A stretch of 55,476 nt of DNA from Clostridia bacterium (GTDB taxonomy: Bacteria > Bacillota > Clostridia > Oscillospirales > CAG-272), in the NCBI GenBank assembly GCA_017503105.1, contig JAFVTS010000001.1:1-55476 (forward strand), given 5' to 3'. The position numbers were made by a program, and so were the translations under genes. Positions 27,352 to 36,365 of this stretch are shown piece by piece. The stretch's first letter is position 1; each line of letters starts with the position of its first letter. Below the pieces are notes generated by a model. The model worked only from the letters and a program-made list of their open reading frames with translations. It was not told the DNA's origin and made no database searches.

Positions 27352-29916
27352 ATGAAAAAGCAAAGAATTTTTGCAGTTATCCTCGTGGTAGTAATGCTCG
27401 TTTGTGCTTTGCCGCTCTCGCTTTTCGCAGAAGCGGAAGGCGAACAGGCTACCGCGGCGCAGGGAGAAAGCACGCTGTCGCTCTCCGGGGTCAGTGTTTC
27501 GCTCGGAAGCAAAATCGCACTTAATTTATTTGTAGATGCGGATGATGCCGTCATTGAGGATACCACCGCAAAGATTTCCGTTGATGCAAAGACGAGTGAG
27601 ATCAAGCTCTCCGATGCGGATAAGACGGAAAGCGGCGTGAAGATATCCGTTCTTCTGTCCTCTACTCAGCTTTCGAAGGACGTTAAGGTTTCTTTTATTG
27701 ATAAGGAAGGAAACGTTCTTGATTTTGCGACATCCGAGGCAGGGTCTGTCACCGAGTATTCTACGAGCGTAATGCAGTACTCGAAAAGAATAGTGAATGA
27801 CGCAAGCTTTGACGCAAAGGCAAAGAATGCCGTAAAAGCTATGATGGCGTTCGGTGCATATGCGGAAAAGTATTTTAATGGTACGGAGCCTTCCGCGTCC
27901 GAGGTCCTTACAGCGGATGAGCTTGCAAACGTCGTGGCAGCCGATTTCGGTACTGTTATAAAGAGCGATGGAACGGTTGAAACGCTCATTGACGAAAGCC
28001 TTAATGAAACTATCGTGGCAACGGGCGATACGAGCAATCTCGGAAAAGTATGTCTCGTGCTTGACAGCTACAATAAAATAAGAATAGACGTTTCTTCCGA
28101 TGCGAAGCCCGAGGTTTCATCCTCTAATGCGACGGTCGAGGTATTTTCGAAGGGGAATAACTTGTACTCCGTTGACATCACCAAGATTCAGGCAAGAGAT
28201 CTCAATACCGTCTATACCGTTAAGATCGGCGATGCTACAGTAAGTCTTAGTCTTCTTGCTGTTGCAAAGCTCGTGGCTGATGCCCCGTATGCTTACGGAG
28301 AGGATTTTGTAAATCTTGCGAAGGCTCTCTACAATTATTATCACTACACTCATTCTTATGAAACGCCAAGATATTTCGTTTACGAGGACTTTTCCAAGAG
28401 CGTAATTGATCTGGATGATACCTCGGAGCAGGTCGTTATCAACAACATTACTTACAGCATTAAAGATCAGACGGGCGTGAGCCTGAAGACTGTCACGGAC
28501 GGTGGCGAGAGCTATCTTCTCGTGACCAAATCGGGCAGCGGTGACCCAATATTCAGAGTACAAAATCCTACCACCGGCACTATCGCCGATATGAAGTCAA
28601 ATCAGATCAGCTACGAGTTCTCGTTCTCTGCCGACGGAACAAATAAATTCCTCGGTATCGACAACATTTACCTCTCTTCATCCAAGGGCGATCCTAAGCT
28701 GCTTAAGATATATAGTGATAAAGACGTCGTATACTACGGCACCGAGGCATACAGCTCCTCTAACAGCCTCGGATTCGTATCGTCGGACATATTTACCGTA
28801 AGATTGGTAATTGACTTTGAAAGCGAGCTTGTCAAGTTCTATAATGATGGCGGCGAGCTGATTATGGAACGTGCTCTTGCCAAAAAGTCGGCAGCTAACG
28901 GTCTTGCGCTTAAGGCTGCCTTGACGGAAAATCTCTTCTCTCTCAGGGCTGATGCCGACAGCTTATCGGGCTCCATCCGTATCTACGGTCTTAAGATCGC
29001 GGAAGGCAATATTTTTGAAAACTCCAACAGCATTGTATATGACCTTGATGGCGGTACTCTTCCCGAGAAGGCACCTATGACCTATTCTCAGGAAGAAGAA
29101 ACATTCCTTCCGACTCCCACTCATCCCACTAATGATTTTGTCGGTTGGTTTACGAGCGCAAGCTTCGATCCCGCAACCAAAATAACCTCCATTTCTCCGC
29201 AAACGCGCGGAAAAGTAACCGTTTACGCGAAGTGGATCAAGTATTTGATCAATGAAGATTTCTCCGGTTTGAATATTGATATGGATGAAAATTCCGAAAA
29301 TGTTACCGCAAATAACATACTCTTCGCATTCAGCGGTAAAACGGGAGCGTCATTAAAAACGGGCACAGACGCGGCAACGGGTAAGAGCTACGTTGTTTTG
29401 ACAAGAACTAACAACGACGGTCGTCCCGTACTGAGGATCGATCCTGGCTCGTCCGTCCAATCCATCGCAGACGTGTCGTCAAATCAGATCAGCTATGAAA
29501 TTTCGTTCGGTGCTGACGGAACGAACTCGCTCGTGGGCATTGACGAGTTGTATATCGGATCCTCGGGTGGCGGAGCCTACAATCTTTTAAAAACTTGGGG
29601 CAGCGACGGTTCTGTTGCATACTACGGAAATAAGTCTTCCGGCGATGTTGTTGCACACATCGACAAAACGGGCGGCGCTATCACCACTGTCAGAATGGTG
29701 ATCGACTTTGAAAACGAGAATATCAAATTCTACGCTGCCGACGGCGAAGTAATAAAAGAGTGGAGCCTTCCCGTCCCGTCGCTTGTTGAATCCGGTCTTG
29801 ATTGGAAGGCGACTATGACAAACGAGCTCTTGTACATTCGAATCAATTCCCCTAATTGGTTCGGTTCCGTTCGCATCTACGGTATCAAGATCGCGGAAGG
29901 AAACATCTTCGGATAA
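27352..29916 (+). CDS. Secreted non-catalytic protein with the lyase-type repeat/beta-sandwich modules
   Basis: The 854-residue protein has a clear signal peptide (MKKQRIFAVILVVVMLVCAL... cut after LFA). Residues about 35-350 form a region often seen in Clostridial surface proteins: a SLGSKIALNLFVD strand motif, a helical YSTSVMQYSKRI... AFGAYAEKYF segment and a short beta domain. It then has a beta-sandwich domain, one InlB-type repeat (GGTLP... GWFT... YAKW) and a second beta-sandwich ending RIYGIKIAEGNIF. No heparinase motifs are present. The C-terminal units match those of the giant enzymes, so it may bind the same polysaccharide or mediate cell attachment while the enzymes cut. An AAGGAG site precedes ATG 27352. 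It is followed 12 bases later by a 53-residue small gene. Confidence 0.8.
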   Translation: MKKQRIFAVILVVVMLVCALPLSLFAEAEGEQATAAQGESTLSLSGVSVSLGSKIALNLFVDADDAVIEDTTAKISVDAKTSEIKLSDADKTESGVKISVLLSSTQLSKDVKVSFIDKEGNVLDFATSEAGSVTEYSTSVMQYSKRIVNDASFDAKAKNAVKAMMAFGAYAEKYFNGTEPSASEVLTADELANVVAADFGTVIKSDGTVETLIDESLNETIVATGDTSNLGKVCLVLDSYNKIRIDVSSDAKPEVSSSNATVEVFSKGNNLYSVDITKIQARDLNTVYTVKIGDATVSLSLLAVAKLVADAPYAYGEDFVNLAKALYNYYHYTHSYETPRYFVYEDFSKSVIDLDDTSEQVVINNITYSIKDQTGVSLKTVTDGGESYLLVTKSGSGDPIFRVQNPTTGTIADMKSNQISYEFSFSADGTNKFLGIDNIYLSSSKGDPKLLKIYSDKDVVYYGTEAYSSSNSLGFVSSDIFTVRLVIDFESELVKFYNDGGELIMERALAKKSAANGLALKAALTENLFSLRADADSLSGSIRIYGLKIAEGNIFENSNSIVYDLDGGTLPEKAPMTYSQEEETFLPTPTHPTNDFVGWFTSASFDPATKITSISPQTRGKVTVYAKWIKYLINEDFSGLNIDMDENSENVTANNILFAFSGKTGASLKTGTDAATGKSYVVLTRTNNDGRPVLRIDPGSSVQSIADVSSNQISYEISFGADGTNSLVGIDELYIGSSGGGAYNLLKTWGSDGSVAYYGNKSSGDVVAHIDKTGGAITTVRMVIDFENENIKFYAADGEVIKEWSLPVPSLVESGLDWKATMTNELLYIRINSPNWFGSVRIYGIKIAEGNIFG

Positions 29917-29928
29917 GGAGGAGCAAAA

Positions 29929-30090
29929 ATGAAAAAATATGAAATCCTTAATATAGAGTTAGAAAACGTTACGGACGTGATAGTGACGAGTGCCGATGTA
30001 ACAACAGGCTCGATAACTATTCCTTGGCAGGAGTCGGACCGCTCAGGCGAGGGCTTGGCATTATCCGCGGAAGAAAACTTTATGTTGTAA
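29929..30090 (+). CDS. Small 53-residue protein (MKKYE-type)
   Basis: A short gene starts at ATG 29929, 12 bases after the stop of the 854-residue protein, with a strong GGAGGA site 7 bases upstream. The product begins MKKYEILNIELENVTDVIVT, is acidic and Thr/Ser-rich, and ends in FML. It lacks a signal peptide and membrane segment. Small proteins that start MKKYE... with a following D-[VI]-I-x-T-S motif recur in gut Clostridia (from memory), usually unannotated and without known function. Tight spacing and the strong ribosome site argue that it is translated with the upstream gene. A precursor peptide role is possible, but no modification enzyme is nearby. A GC hairpin follows it. Confidence 0.7.
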   Translation: MKKYEILNIELENVTDVIVTSADVTTGSITIPWQESDRSGEGLALSAEENFML

Positions 30091-30124
30091 AATTTTCAAC
30101 ACCGCTTTAAGATGGTGAAAAAAG

Positions 30125-30163
30125 GCCGCCGTGGAATGCTGCTTCGGGCGCTTCTGCGGCGGC
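30125..30163 (+). terminator. GC-rich hairpin after the small gene
   Basis: GCCGCCG (30125-30131) pairs with CGGCGGC (30157-30163), preceded by an A-tract and followed by CTTTAG rather than a full T-tract. It is probably a terminator or processing hairpin, possibly leaky into the next gene. Confidence 0.55.
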
Positions 30164-30191
30164 TTTAGTCAAATTTAAAAGGAAAAAGAAA

Positions 30192-31451
30192 ATGAAAAGC
30201 GAAACAGCGAAAAAATGTGATAATATCGTACCGTTATTTACCGATTCCGCTTGGCGTACTTACGATCTTCCTTACGGAGAGAAAGCGCGATTCACCGTAG
30301 CGGAAGACGGACAACGCGCTACGATAAAAACTACTTCTGATTATGGGCTTGGAAAATGGATATGCACCGTGCAGGTAGACGGCGGGGCGTTCTACGATTT
30401 TTCCGCTGCGTGTAAAACCGAGCTTGACGAGTGTGATGCGTTTCTTATTATAACTCAGTATGACGCACACGGAAGAATGCCTATCCGTGAGCACGTAAAG
30501 GACACTGTTCGTGACGGTGAGTATCTGCGTTTTTTTGACAAGCTTGATATAACCGAGAAAACCGTAAGGATCGATATCGAGCTTTGGGCAAAGGGGAAAG
30601 GAGCGTTCGCCGTATGGGAAAGACCGACGCTCGTCCTCTCCGAGCCGCTCCCCGAAAACAAGGTCAAGATAGCGGCGGTGCAGATGAAGTGGGACGGCGA
30701 AATCGGAGCGACCGAGGAAAGCCGTAAGCACGAGTATCTGAAGCTTGCGGACGAAGCGGGAGCGAAAGGTGCCGATCTTATCGTGTTTGGAGAGGGACTT
30801 TATTCAGGCGGCATTGGTCTTTCGCTCCCTGTGCGAGCAAGGGAGCGAGATGAGAAAATGCTCGGTTTTCTTTCGGAAAAAGCAATAGAGCATAATATGT
30901 ACATAGTTTTTAACGGTGTCGAGGAGGACGGCGATCATTATTATAACACGTCGTTTATTATTGACCGTAAGGGCAGGACAGTAGGCAAGTACAGAAAAAC
31001 ACATATTACCGTCGTTGAATACGAGGAGGGGTATACCCCGGGAGAGGGGTTCCCCGTGTTTGACCTTGATTTCGGACGTATCGGTATCCTGATATGCTAC
31101 GATCAATTCTTTCCCGAAACGGCAAAGGCGCTCGCGCGAAAGGGCGCGGAGATCATCTGCATTTCTACCGCGGGTGACGATTCTCACGCTTGTATGTCTT
31201 TGGCTATGGATTCGGGTGTATATCTTGCCGTCGCAGGTATGAATAAGGAAAATAATTTCGGATGGGGACCTACGAGAGTAGTTGACCCACTTGGAAATTT
31301 GATTTCGCATACCGATAAAAATCTTACTCTCGCTTTCGCGGAGGTAGACCTGAACAAAAAGGTTCGCCGCTTTTGGATGTCCACAGGATCGGCTCAAAGC
31401 ACGGTACACGACGATTACCGCTATGAGGTAAACCCCCACAGCTTTATGTGA
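30192..31451 (+). CDS. Carbon-nitrogen hydrolase (nitrilase superfamily) with N-terminal beta domain
   Basis: The 419-residue protein has two parts. Residues about 1-150 look like a beta-sandwich resembling carbohydrate-binding folds (YDFSAACKTELDEC, ...FAVWERPTLVLSEP). Residues about 155-410 are a nitrilase-superfamily domain with the Glu-Lys-Cys triad: Glu in VFGEGLY (about 201), Lys in KYRKTH (about 269) and Cys in LICYDQFFPE (about 302). Such enzymes cleave or form amide bonds in the cytosol. The fused N-terminal domain is not part of the usual family of about 270-300 residues and suggests a glycosylated or sugar-linked amide substrate; that is inference. An AAAGGAAAAAG stretch precedes ATG 30192. 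A terminator follows. Confidence 0.88.
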   Translation: MKSETAKKCDNIVPLFTDSAWRTYDLPYGEKARFTVAEDGQRATIKTTSDYGLGKWICTVQVDGGAFYDFSAACKTELDECDAFLIITQYDAHGRMPIREHVKDTVRDGEYLRFFDKLDITEKTVRIDIELWAKGKGAFAVWERPTLVLSEPLPENKVKIAAVQMKWDGEIGATEESRKHEYLKLADEAGAKGADLIVFGEGLYSGGIGLSLPVRARERDEKMLGFLSEKAIEHNMYIVFNGVEEDGDHYYNTSFIIDRKGRTVGKYRKTHITVVEYEEGYTPGEGFPVFDLDFGRIGILICYDQFFPETAKALARKGAEIICISTAGDDSHACMSLAMDSGVYLAVAGMNKENNFGWGPTRVVDPLGNLISHTDKNLTLAFAEVDLNKKVRRFWMSTGSAQSTVHDDYRYEVNPHSFM

Positions 31452-31509
31452 TCGCATTGAATACGACGAGCAAATTAAGAAAGAGAAGTTAAAGTCGAAT
31501 AATAAAAAT

Positions 31510-31547
31510 GCCGATGAGGAATTGAAAGAAAACTCATCGGCGTTTTG
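31510..31547 (+). terminator. Rho-independent terminator after the carbon-nitrogen hydrolase
   Basis: GCCGATGAG (31510-31518) pairs exactly with CTCATCGGC (31533-31541), followed by GTTTTGTT. A-rich bases upstream could let it serve the convergent AraC gene. Confidence 0.85.
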
Positions 31548-31560
31548 TTATTGCAAATAT

Positions 31561-32370
31561 TTAATTTCCGCTTCGGGCTTTTTTATACTCGCTTGGCGTC
31601 GTGCCCGTTGCTTTTTTGAATGCGGTGAGAAAGGTCGAGAGGGAGCCAAAGCCCGATCTGTGGCAGGTCTCGGTGACGGAAAAGCCGCTGTCAAGCATAT
31701 TCTTCGCGTAGTCTATTTTAAGCTCGGCAAGATAAGAAGAAAAGCTCTTGCCCGTAACGCGCCCGAAAAGCTCGCTGAAGTAGTGCGGATGAAAGCCCGC
31801 CTGCGCCGCGACGGTATCGAGGCTTGGATCATCTCTGAAATGTATGTTCATATAGAGTATGGCTCTGCCGATGCCTCCGTCGCTTGAGCGTTCCTTTTTT
31901 GCTTTTGAGCCTTGTCTTGCCAAAACGGTCAGAAGACATTCGCAAAGCTCTGCCGAGCAACCTCCGTCCGAGCGCTTTGACTCTCCCGAAAGCAGATTCA
32001 TTAAGGACACAGCCTTTTCGAGAGTATCCTCGTCTAAAGTCAGCTCTCTGACTCTTTCGGGCCTCGAGAGCTCTGTCAGACGTCTTTGCGACAGCAGGGA
32101 TTCGTCGAAGGACACGTTCCAAAGCTTCATAGGGGAAAGCGGCTCGATTCCGTGAAAATCGGTCGGTGCTATTATAACGAGGCTTCCGCGTCCGATCTTT
32201 GAGCTTTTTCCGTTCAGGTGGTGTATAGCTTCGCCGTCGACCACAAGCTCTAACTCGAAATACGTGTGCCAATGAATTCCGTAATTCGTCCGCACGTCGC
32301 GAAGTTCCGCGCGAATGTGTTCTCCAAGCTCTTTTTTGCTGTACATTAAACTTTTTTCTTTCAAAGCCAT
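31561..32370 (-). CDS. AraC-family transcriptional regulator (second)
   Basis: About 269 residues from ATG 32370, which follows an AAAGGGGG site; upstream in-frame starts lack one. The N-terminal half is a cupin-type sensor (GIHWHTYFELELVVDGEA... VIIAPTDFHGIEP), with the HWH-x-x-x-E-L pattern typical of sugar-responsive AraC proteins. The C-terminus has two helix-turn-helix motifs (SLDTVAAQAGFHPHYFSELF and SVTETCHRSGFGSLSTFLTAF) and the signature ATGTTPSEYKKA. It is divergent from the ROK-SIS / GH2 / GH5 genes and is the likely activator of that operon. Possible binding sites are the CCGAAAA direct repeats just upstream of the ROK promoter. Confidence 0.92.
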   Translation of the reverse strand: MALKEKSLMYSKKELGEHIRAELRDVRTNYGIHWHTYFELELVVDGEAIHHLNGKSSKIGRGSLVIIAPTDFHGIEPLSPMKLWNVSFDESLLSQRRLTELSRPERVRELTLDEDTLEKAVSLMNLLSGESKRSDGGCSAELCECLLTVLARQGSKAKKERSSDGGIGRAILYMNIHFRDDPSLDTVAAQAGFHPHYFSELFGRVTGKSFSSYLAELKIDYAKNMLDSGFSVTETCHRSGFGSLSTFLTAFKKATGTTPSEYKKARSGN

Positions 32371-32401
32371 CACCCCCTTTCTTTTAATTTTAACACGAAA
32401 A

Positions 32402-32485
32402 ATTCCGAAAATCAAGAAAAATCCGAAAAAACAGTAAAAAAATCTGTATTTATTCGTTGCGTATATTTCTGATTTAATATATAAT
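32402..32485 (+). promoter_or_regulatory. Promoter and candidate AraC sites for the ROK-SIS operon
   Basis: TTGCGT (32457-32462), a 17-base spacer and TATAAT (32480-32485) form the promoter. Two direct repeats, TTCCGAAAA (about 32403-32411) and ATCCGAAAA (about 32421-32429), lie 18 bases apart some 30-50 bases upstream of the -35 box, a usual place for AraC activator sites. Confidence 0.6.
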
Positions 32486-32513
32486 TAAATTAAAAAATAT
32501 TATGGAGATCTTT

Positions 32514-34094
32514 ATGTATATCGGTATTGATATAGGTGGAACGAAGAGTGCTGTCGTAAAAGCTGAAGTTACCGTTTCGGGTGCGATAAAAATACTTGAA
32601 AAACGACGCTTTGTCACCGCAGACGTAAAAAGCACGCTTGAGTCGATATTCGCCGCAGTCAAAGAGCTTATGCCCTGTGACGCGATAGGTATTTCCTGCG
32701 GTGGACCTCTTGATGAGGATAGCGGAATAATAATGTCACCGCCCAACCTTCCGGGGTGGGACGGAATAAAAATCGTTGATATGATAAGAGAACGCTTCGC
32801 CGTTCCCGTAAGACTTATGAACGATGCAAACGCTTGCGCTCTTGCCGAGTGGCGCTTCGGTGCGGGACGGGGAACGAAAAATATGGTCTTTCTCACCTTT
32901 GGCACGGGACTTGGCGCAGGGCTCGTATTAGACGGCAAGCTCTATACGGGTACTAACGGAAACGCGGGCGAGATCGGGCATATAAGGCTTTCGGACGACG
33001 GTCCCGTGGGCTTTGGAAAGGCGGGCTCGTTTGAGGGCTTTTGCTCGGGCGGCGGTATTTCAAGGCTCGCCGAGATGAAAAAGATAGAGGCAAAGGCTCA
33101 GGGCAGGGATATATTCCCTTGCGGATGCGACGCAAAGACTGTTGCCGACCTCGCTTACGCCGGTGACGCAGATGCTATCGCCGTTTACAAAGAAAGTGCG
33201 AAGGCACTCGGTAAAGGTCTTTCCGTGATAGTAGACGCCTTCAACCCCGAAAGAATAGTCATAGGCAGCGTTTTTGCCCGTGCGCAGGATCTTTTTACCG
33301 AAGAAATGGAAAGGGTAATGAAGGAAGAGGCGCTTCCCGAAAGCCTTGCGGCGTGCCGCGTCGTTCCCGCAGAGCTCGGCGACTCGATAGGCGACTTTGC
33401 GGCCGTTGCGGTAGCGGAGATGGCTGCATCGGATACGTCGGCAGCCTCTGTTTCCGATGAATACGAAACGAAATACACGGATGCTCTTAGTGATCGTTAT
33501 CCTAAGCTTTTGCCGATCATCCCCGAGGTAAAGATGGCTGTTTCTAAAATAGTCAATGCTTATAAAAAGGGCGGCAAGATCCTCCTTTGCGGAAACGGCG
33601 GAAGCGCCGCGGATTGCGAGCATATTTCGGGTGAATTTTTGAAGGGCTTTCTTATGAAGCGCACGCCGAAAGGAGAGGAGCTTGCCGCACTTTCCTCGAC
33701 GCTCGGCGATGACGCGAAGCTTCTTCAGGGCGGTGTTCCCGCCATACCGCTGACGTCCCTTACGGCGTCACTCAGCGCGTTTGCGAACGACGTATCACCC
33801 GAGCTCGTTTACGCGCAGCTCGTTTACGCGCTCGGACGCGCGGGCGACGTGCTCGTAGCGATCTCTACCTCGGGAAATTCAAAGAACGCAGTGCTTGCCG
33901 CGAAATGCGCGAGGGCGCTTGGCATCGACGTGATAGCTCTTGTAGGCGAGGGCGGCGGAGAGCTTGCGAAAATTGCCGACACCGTGATAAGGGCGCCCGA
34001 ATGCGAAACGTTCAAAATTCAGGAATATCACCTTCCTATATATCACGCTATATGCTCGGACGTCGAGGCGATAATCTTTGAAAATAGAGAATAA
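32514..34094 (+). CDS. ROK-family sugar kinase fused to a SIS sugar-isomerase domain
   Basis: About 526 residues. Residues 1-300 form a ROK kinase: phosphate loop IGIDIGGTKSA at the start, FLTFGTGLGAGLVLDG, and G-x-GEIGHI with the catalytic region around NDANACALAEW. Residues about 325-526 form a SIS domain like phosphoheptose isomerase GmhA (LLCGNGGSAADCEHISGEF... AISTSGNSKNAVLAAK... HLPIYHAICSDVEA). The usual ROK zinc motif C-x-C-G-x-x-G-C after GEIGHI is absent; only FCSGGG with one Cys aligns there. One protein could thus phosphorylate a sugar and isomerise or bind the phosphosugar. GGAG lies 6 bases before ATG 32514, so I prefer it to the earlier ATG 32502. The next gene starts one base after its stop, implying translational coupling. 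Confidence 0.88.
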   Translation: MYIGIDIGGTKSAVVKAEVTVSGAIKILEKRRFVTADVKSTLESIFAAVKELMPCDAIGISCGGPLDEDSGIIMSPPNLPGWDGIKIVDMIRERFAVPVRLMNDANACALAEWRFGAGRGTKNMVFLTFGTGLGAGLVLDGKLYTGTNGNAGEIGHIRLSDDGPVGFGKAGSFEGFCSGGGISRLAEMKKIEAKAQGRDIFPCGCDAKTVADLAYAGDADAIAVYKESAKALGKGLSVIVDAFNPERIVIGSVFARAQDLFTEEMERVMKEEALPESLAACRVVPAELGDSIGDFAAVAVAEMAASDTSAASVSDEYETKYTDALSDRYPKLLPIIPEVKMAVSKIVNAYKKGGKILLCGNGGSAADCEHISGEFLKGFLMKRTPKGEELAALSSTLGDDAKLLQGGVPAIPLTSLTASLSAFANDVSPELVYAQLVYALGRAGDVLVAISTSGNSKNAVLAAKCARALGIDVIALVGEGGGELAKIADTVIRAPECETFKIQEYHLPIYHAICSDVEAIIFENRE

Positions 34095-34095
34095 T

Positions 34096-36348
34096 ATGAG
34101 GCAGAATGTGAAAAGAATTGATTTGAATGGAATGTGGCGGCTTTACGGCAGATCTGAGCACGATCCCAAAGGTGAAAAAATCTTCCTGCGCGCAAAGGTT
34201 CCCGGAGTGGTACAGCTCGACCTTTCGCGTGAAGGATACTTACCCGCAGATCTGTTTTGGGGAGAAAATATTCTCGAAACCGAGAAGTATGAGAGCTATG
34301 AGTGGTGGTATGAAACCGAGTTTGAAGCTCCCGATGAGCGAGAGAATGTATTCCTTGTTTTTAGAGGAGTCGATACACTCGCACAGTATTATTTGAACGG
34401 CGAAAAGCTTGGCGAGAGTGATAATATGTTCATTCCGCACGAGTTTGATATAGGGGGACTTTTGAAGAACGGAAAAAACACCCTTACCGTTCACATTTCT
34501 TCTGTGACGGAGTATGAAAACCGCGAGGATTTTGACATTAAGAGCGTTCTTTCAAGTTGGTTTCCCGTGTCGCACACTCCTCTCAGAAACGCGCCGCACT
34601 GTTACGGTTGGGATATAATGCCGCGAGCGGTAAATTCGGGTCTTTGGCGCGACGTTTATATCGAAGTGCGCGACGAGATTCGCTTTGCTCAGACCTTCTT
34701 CGAATTTACGGGAAAGAACCTTCGTTTCGCTTACGTCCTTGACTGCAAAACCGAAGATATCAAAAAGCTTACTATCGAAATCTCAGCATCTTCAGGCGAA
34801 AGTCGCGCGTATATTCGCTTTCCGGTCAGAACAAAGGCGGGAAGATCGCCTGCTTTTGTTGAGCTTCCGAATCCCAAGCTTTGGTGGCCGCGCGGCTACG
34901 GAGAGCCTTTCGTTTATGACGGATTTATCCGCATTTTTAGGGACGGTGAGCTTGTTCACGAAAAACAAACGAGCTTCGGACTTCGTACTGTCGAGCTTCA
35001 GCGTTCCGATGTGACAGACGGTAAAAACGGATACTTCCGCTTATTGGTAAATGGCAAGGAGATACTTTGCAAAGGCTCAAATTGGGTTCCTCTTGACGCA
35101 TTCCATTCGCGCGATGCCGAAAGGTACGAAAAGGCGCTCGCGCTTGTAAAGAATGTAGGATGTAACATTGTTCGCTGTTGGGGCGGTAACGTTTACGAAG
35201 ATCACGCATTCTTTGATTTTTGCGACAGAAACGGAATTATGGTTTGGCAAGACTTTGCGATGGCTTGCAACAGCTATCCTCAAAATGAAGATTTCTGCAA
35301 AAAAATAGAGGCAGAAGCGGTATCGGTCATAAGAGAATACCGTCAGCATCCGTCTTTGATTCTTTGGAGCGGTGATAACGAGATCGACTTTATGCACGCA
35401 GGCTTCGGTGTTGATCCTTCGACAAACCGCATCACTCGTGATATTTTGCCAAGAGCTGTATTTGCAAACGATTCCTCAAGGCCCTACCTTGCATCATCCC
35501 CATACGTTTCAAAAGAAGCGCTTGAGAAAGGACTTTCTTATCTTCCCGAAGACCATCTTTGGGGACCGAGAGGCTATTACAAAGAGGATTACTATAAAAA
35601 CTCAAAGGCTCATTTTGTCAGTGAAACAGGGTATCACGGAATGCCGTCGCTTGAATCGGTCAAAAAGTTTATCACCCCCGAGCGACTTTGGCATTATCAT
35701 AAAAATCCCGAGTGGATTCTCCATTCAAGCGATCAAAAAGGCGACGACTCTCGTATGATGCTGATGGAGAATCAGGTGCGCTTTATGTTCGGATTTGTTC
35801 CGGAAAATATTGAAGACTTCATTCTTGCTTCACAGATCACCCAAGCGGAAGCAAAGAAATATTTCATAGAGCGAATAAGAGTAGGGCGACCTTATAAATC
35901 GGGAATAATTTGGTGGAATATTCTTGACGGTTGGCCTCAGATGTCCGATGCTGTGGTTGATTATTATTTTAAAAAGAAGCTTGCGTATGAGTATATAAAG
36001 AGAGCACAATCTCCGTTTATTCTTGCCCTTGACGAGCCGCAGGGAACAAAACAGCGGCTTGTCGCTTGTAACGATACGCTGAGCGCTGTCGTTGGAACGT
36101 ATGCTGTTGCCGATGCCGAAAGCGGCGAGATACTTATAAGCGGCGACTTTGATATAAGTGAAAATTGCAGTGCCGAGATTGCATCGATTTGTGCTGAGCA
36201 CTATGAAAACCGTATGCTTATGATCTCTTGGAAAACGAATTTGGGAGAGGGGAGAAGCCATTATCTTTGCGGTCATCCGCCATTCTCACTTGAAAAATAT
36301 AAGGCTCTTATGAAAAAACATCACCTTGACGGTGAAATAAGTTTATAA
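34096..36348 (+). CDS. GH2 beta-mannosidase-like glycoside hydrolase
   Basis: About 750 residues with the GH2 layout: N-terminal sugar-binding domain (KVPGVVQLDL... ESYEWWYETEF), immunoglobulin-like domain (ELPNPKLWWPRGYGEP) and TIM barrel (LLVNGKEILCKGSNWVPLD... VRCWGGNVYED). WWPRGYG and the C-x-G-x-NWVPLD segment are characteristic of beta-mannosidases. The acid/base is the Glu in SGDNEID (about 430) and the nucleophile the Glu in SETGYHG (about 511). There is no signal peptide, so it probably works in the cytosol on short manno-oligosaccharides or other beta-mannosides. The start at 34096 is one base after the ROK-SIS stop. Length is somewhat below the 820-860 residues of many beta-mannosidases. 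Confidence 0.9.
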   Translation: MRQNVKRIDLNGMWRLYGRSEHDPKGEKIFLRAKVPGVVQLDLSREGYLPADLFWGENILETEKYESYEWWYETEFEAPDERENVFLVFRGVDTLAQYYLNGEKLGESDNMFIPHEFDIGGLLKNGKNTLTVHISSVTEYENREDFDIKSVLSSWFPVSHTPLRNAPHCYGWDIMPRAVNSGLWRDVYIEVRDEIRFAQTFFEFTGKNLRFAYVLDCKTEDIKKLTIEISASSGESRAYIRFPVRTKAGRSPAFVELPNPKLWWPRGYGEPFVYDGFIRIFRDGELVHEKQTSFGLRTVELQRSDVTDGKNGYFRLLVNGKEILCKGSNWVPLDAFHSRDAERYEKALALVKNVGCNIVRCWGGNVYEDHAFFDFCDRNGIMVWQDFAMACNSYPQNEDFCKKIEAEAVSVIREYRQHPSLILWSGDNEIDFMHAGFGVDPSTNRITRDILPRAVFANDSSRPYLASSPYVSKEALEKGLSYLPEDHLWGPRGYYKEDYYKNSKAHFVSETGYHGMPSLESVKKFITPERLWHYHKNPEWILHSSDQKGDDSRMMLMENQVRFMFGFVPENIEDFILASQITQAEAKKYFIERIRVGRPYKSGIIWWNILDGWPQMSDAVVDYYFKKKLAYEYIKRAQSPFILALDEPQGTKQRLVACNDTLSAVVGTYAVADAESGEILISGDFDISENCSAEIASICAEHYENRMLMISWKTNLGEGRSHYLCGHPPFSLEKYKALMKKHHLDGEISL

Positions 36349-36365
36349 AAGGAGAAACGGTAAAA

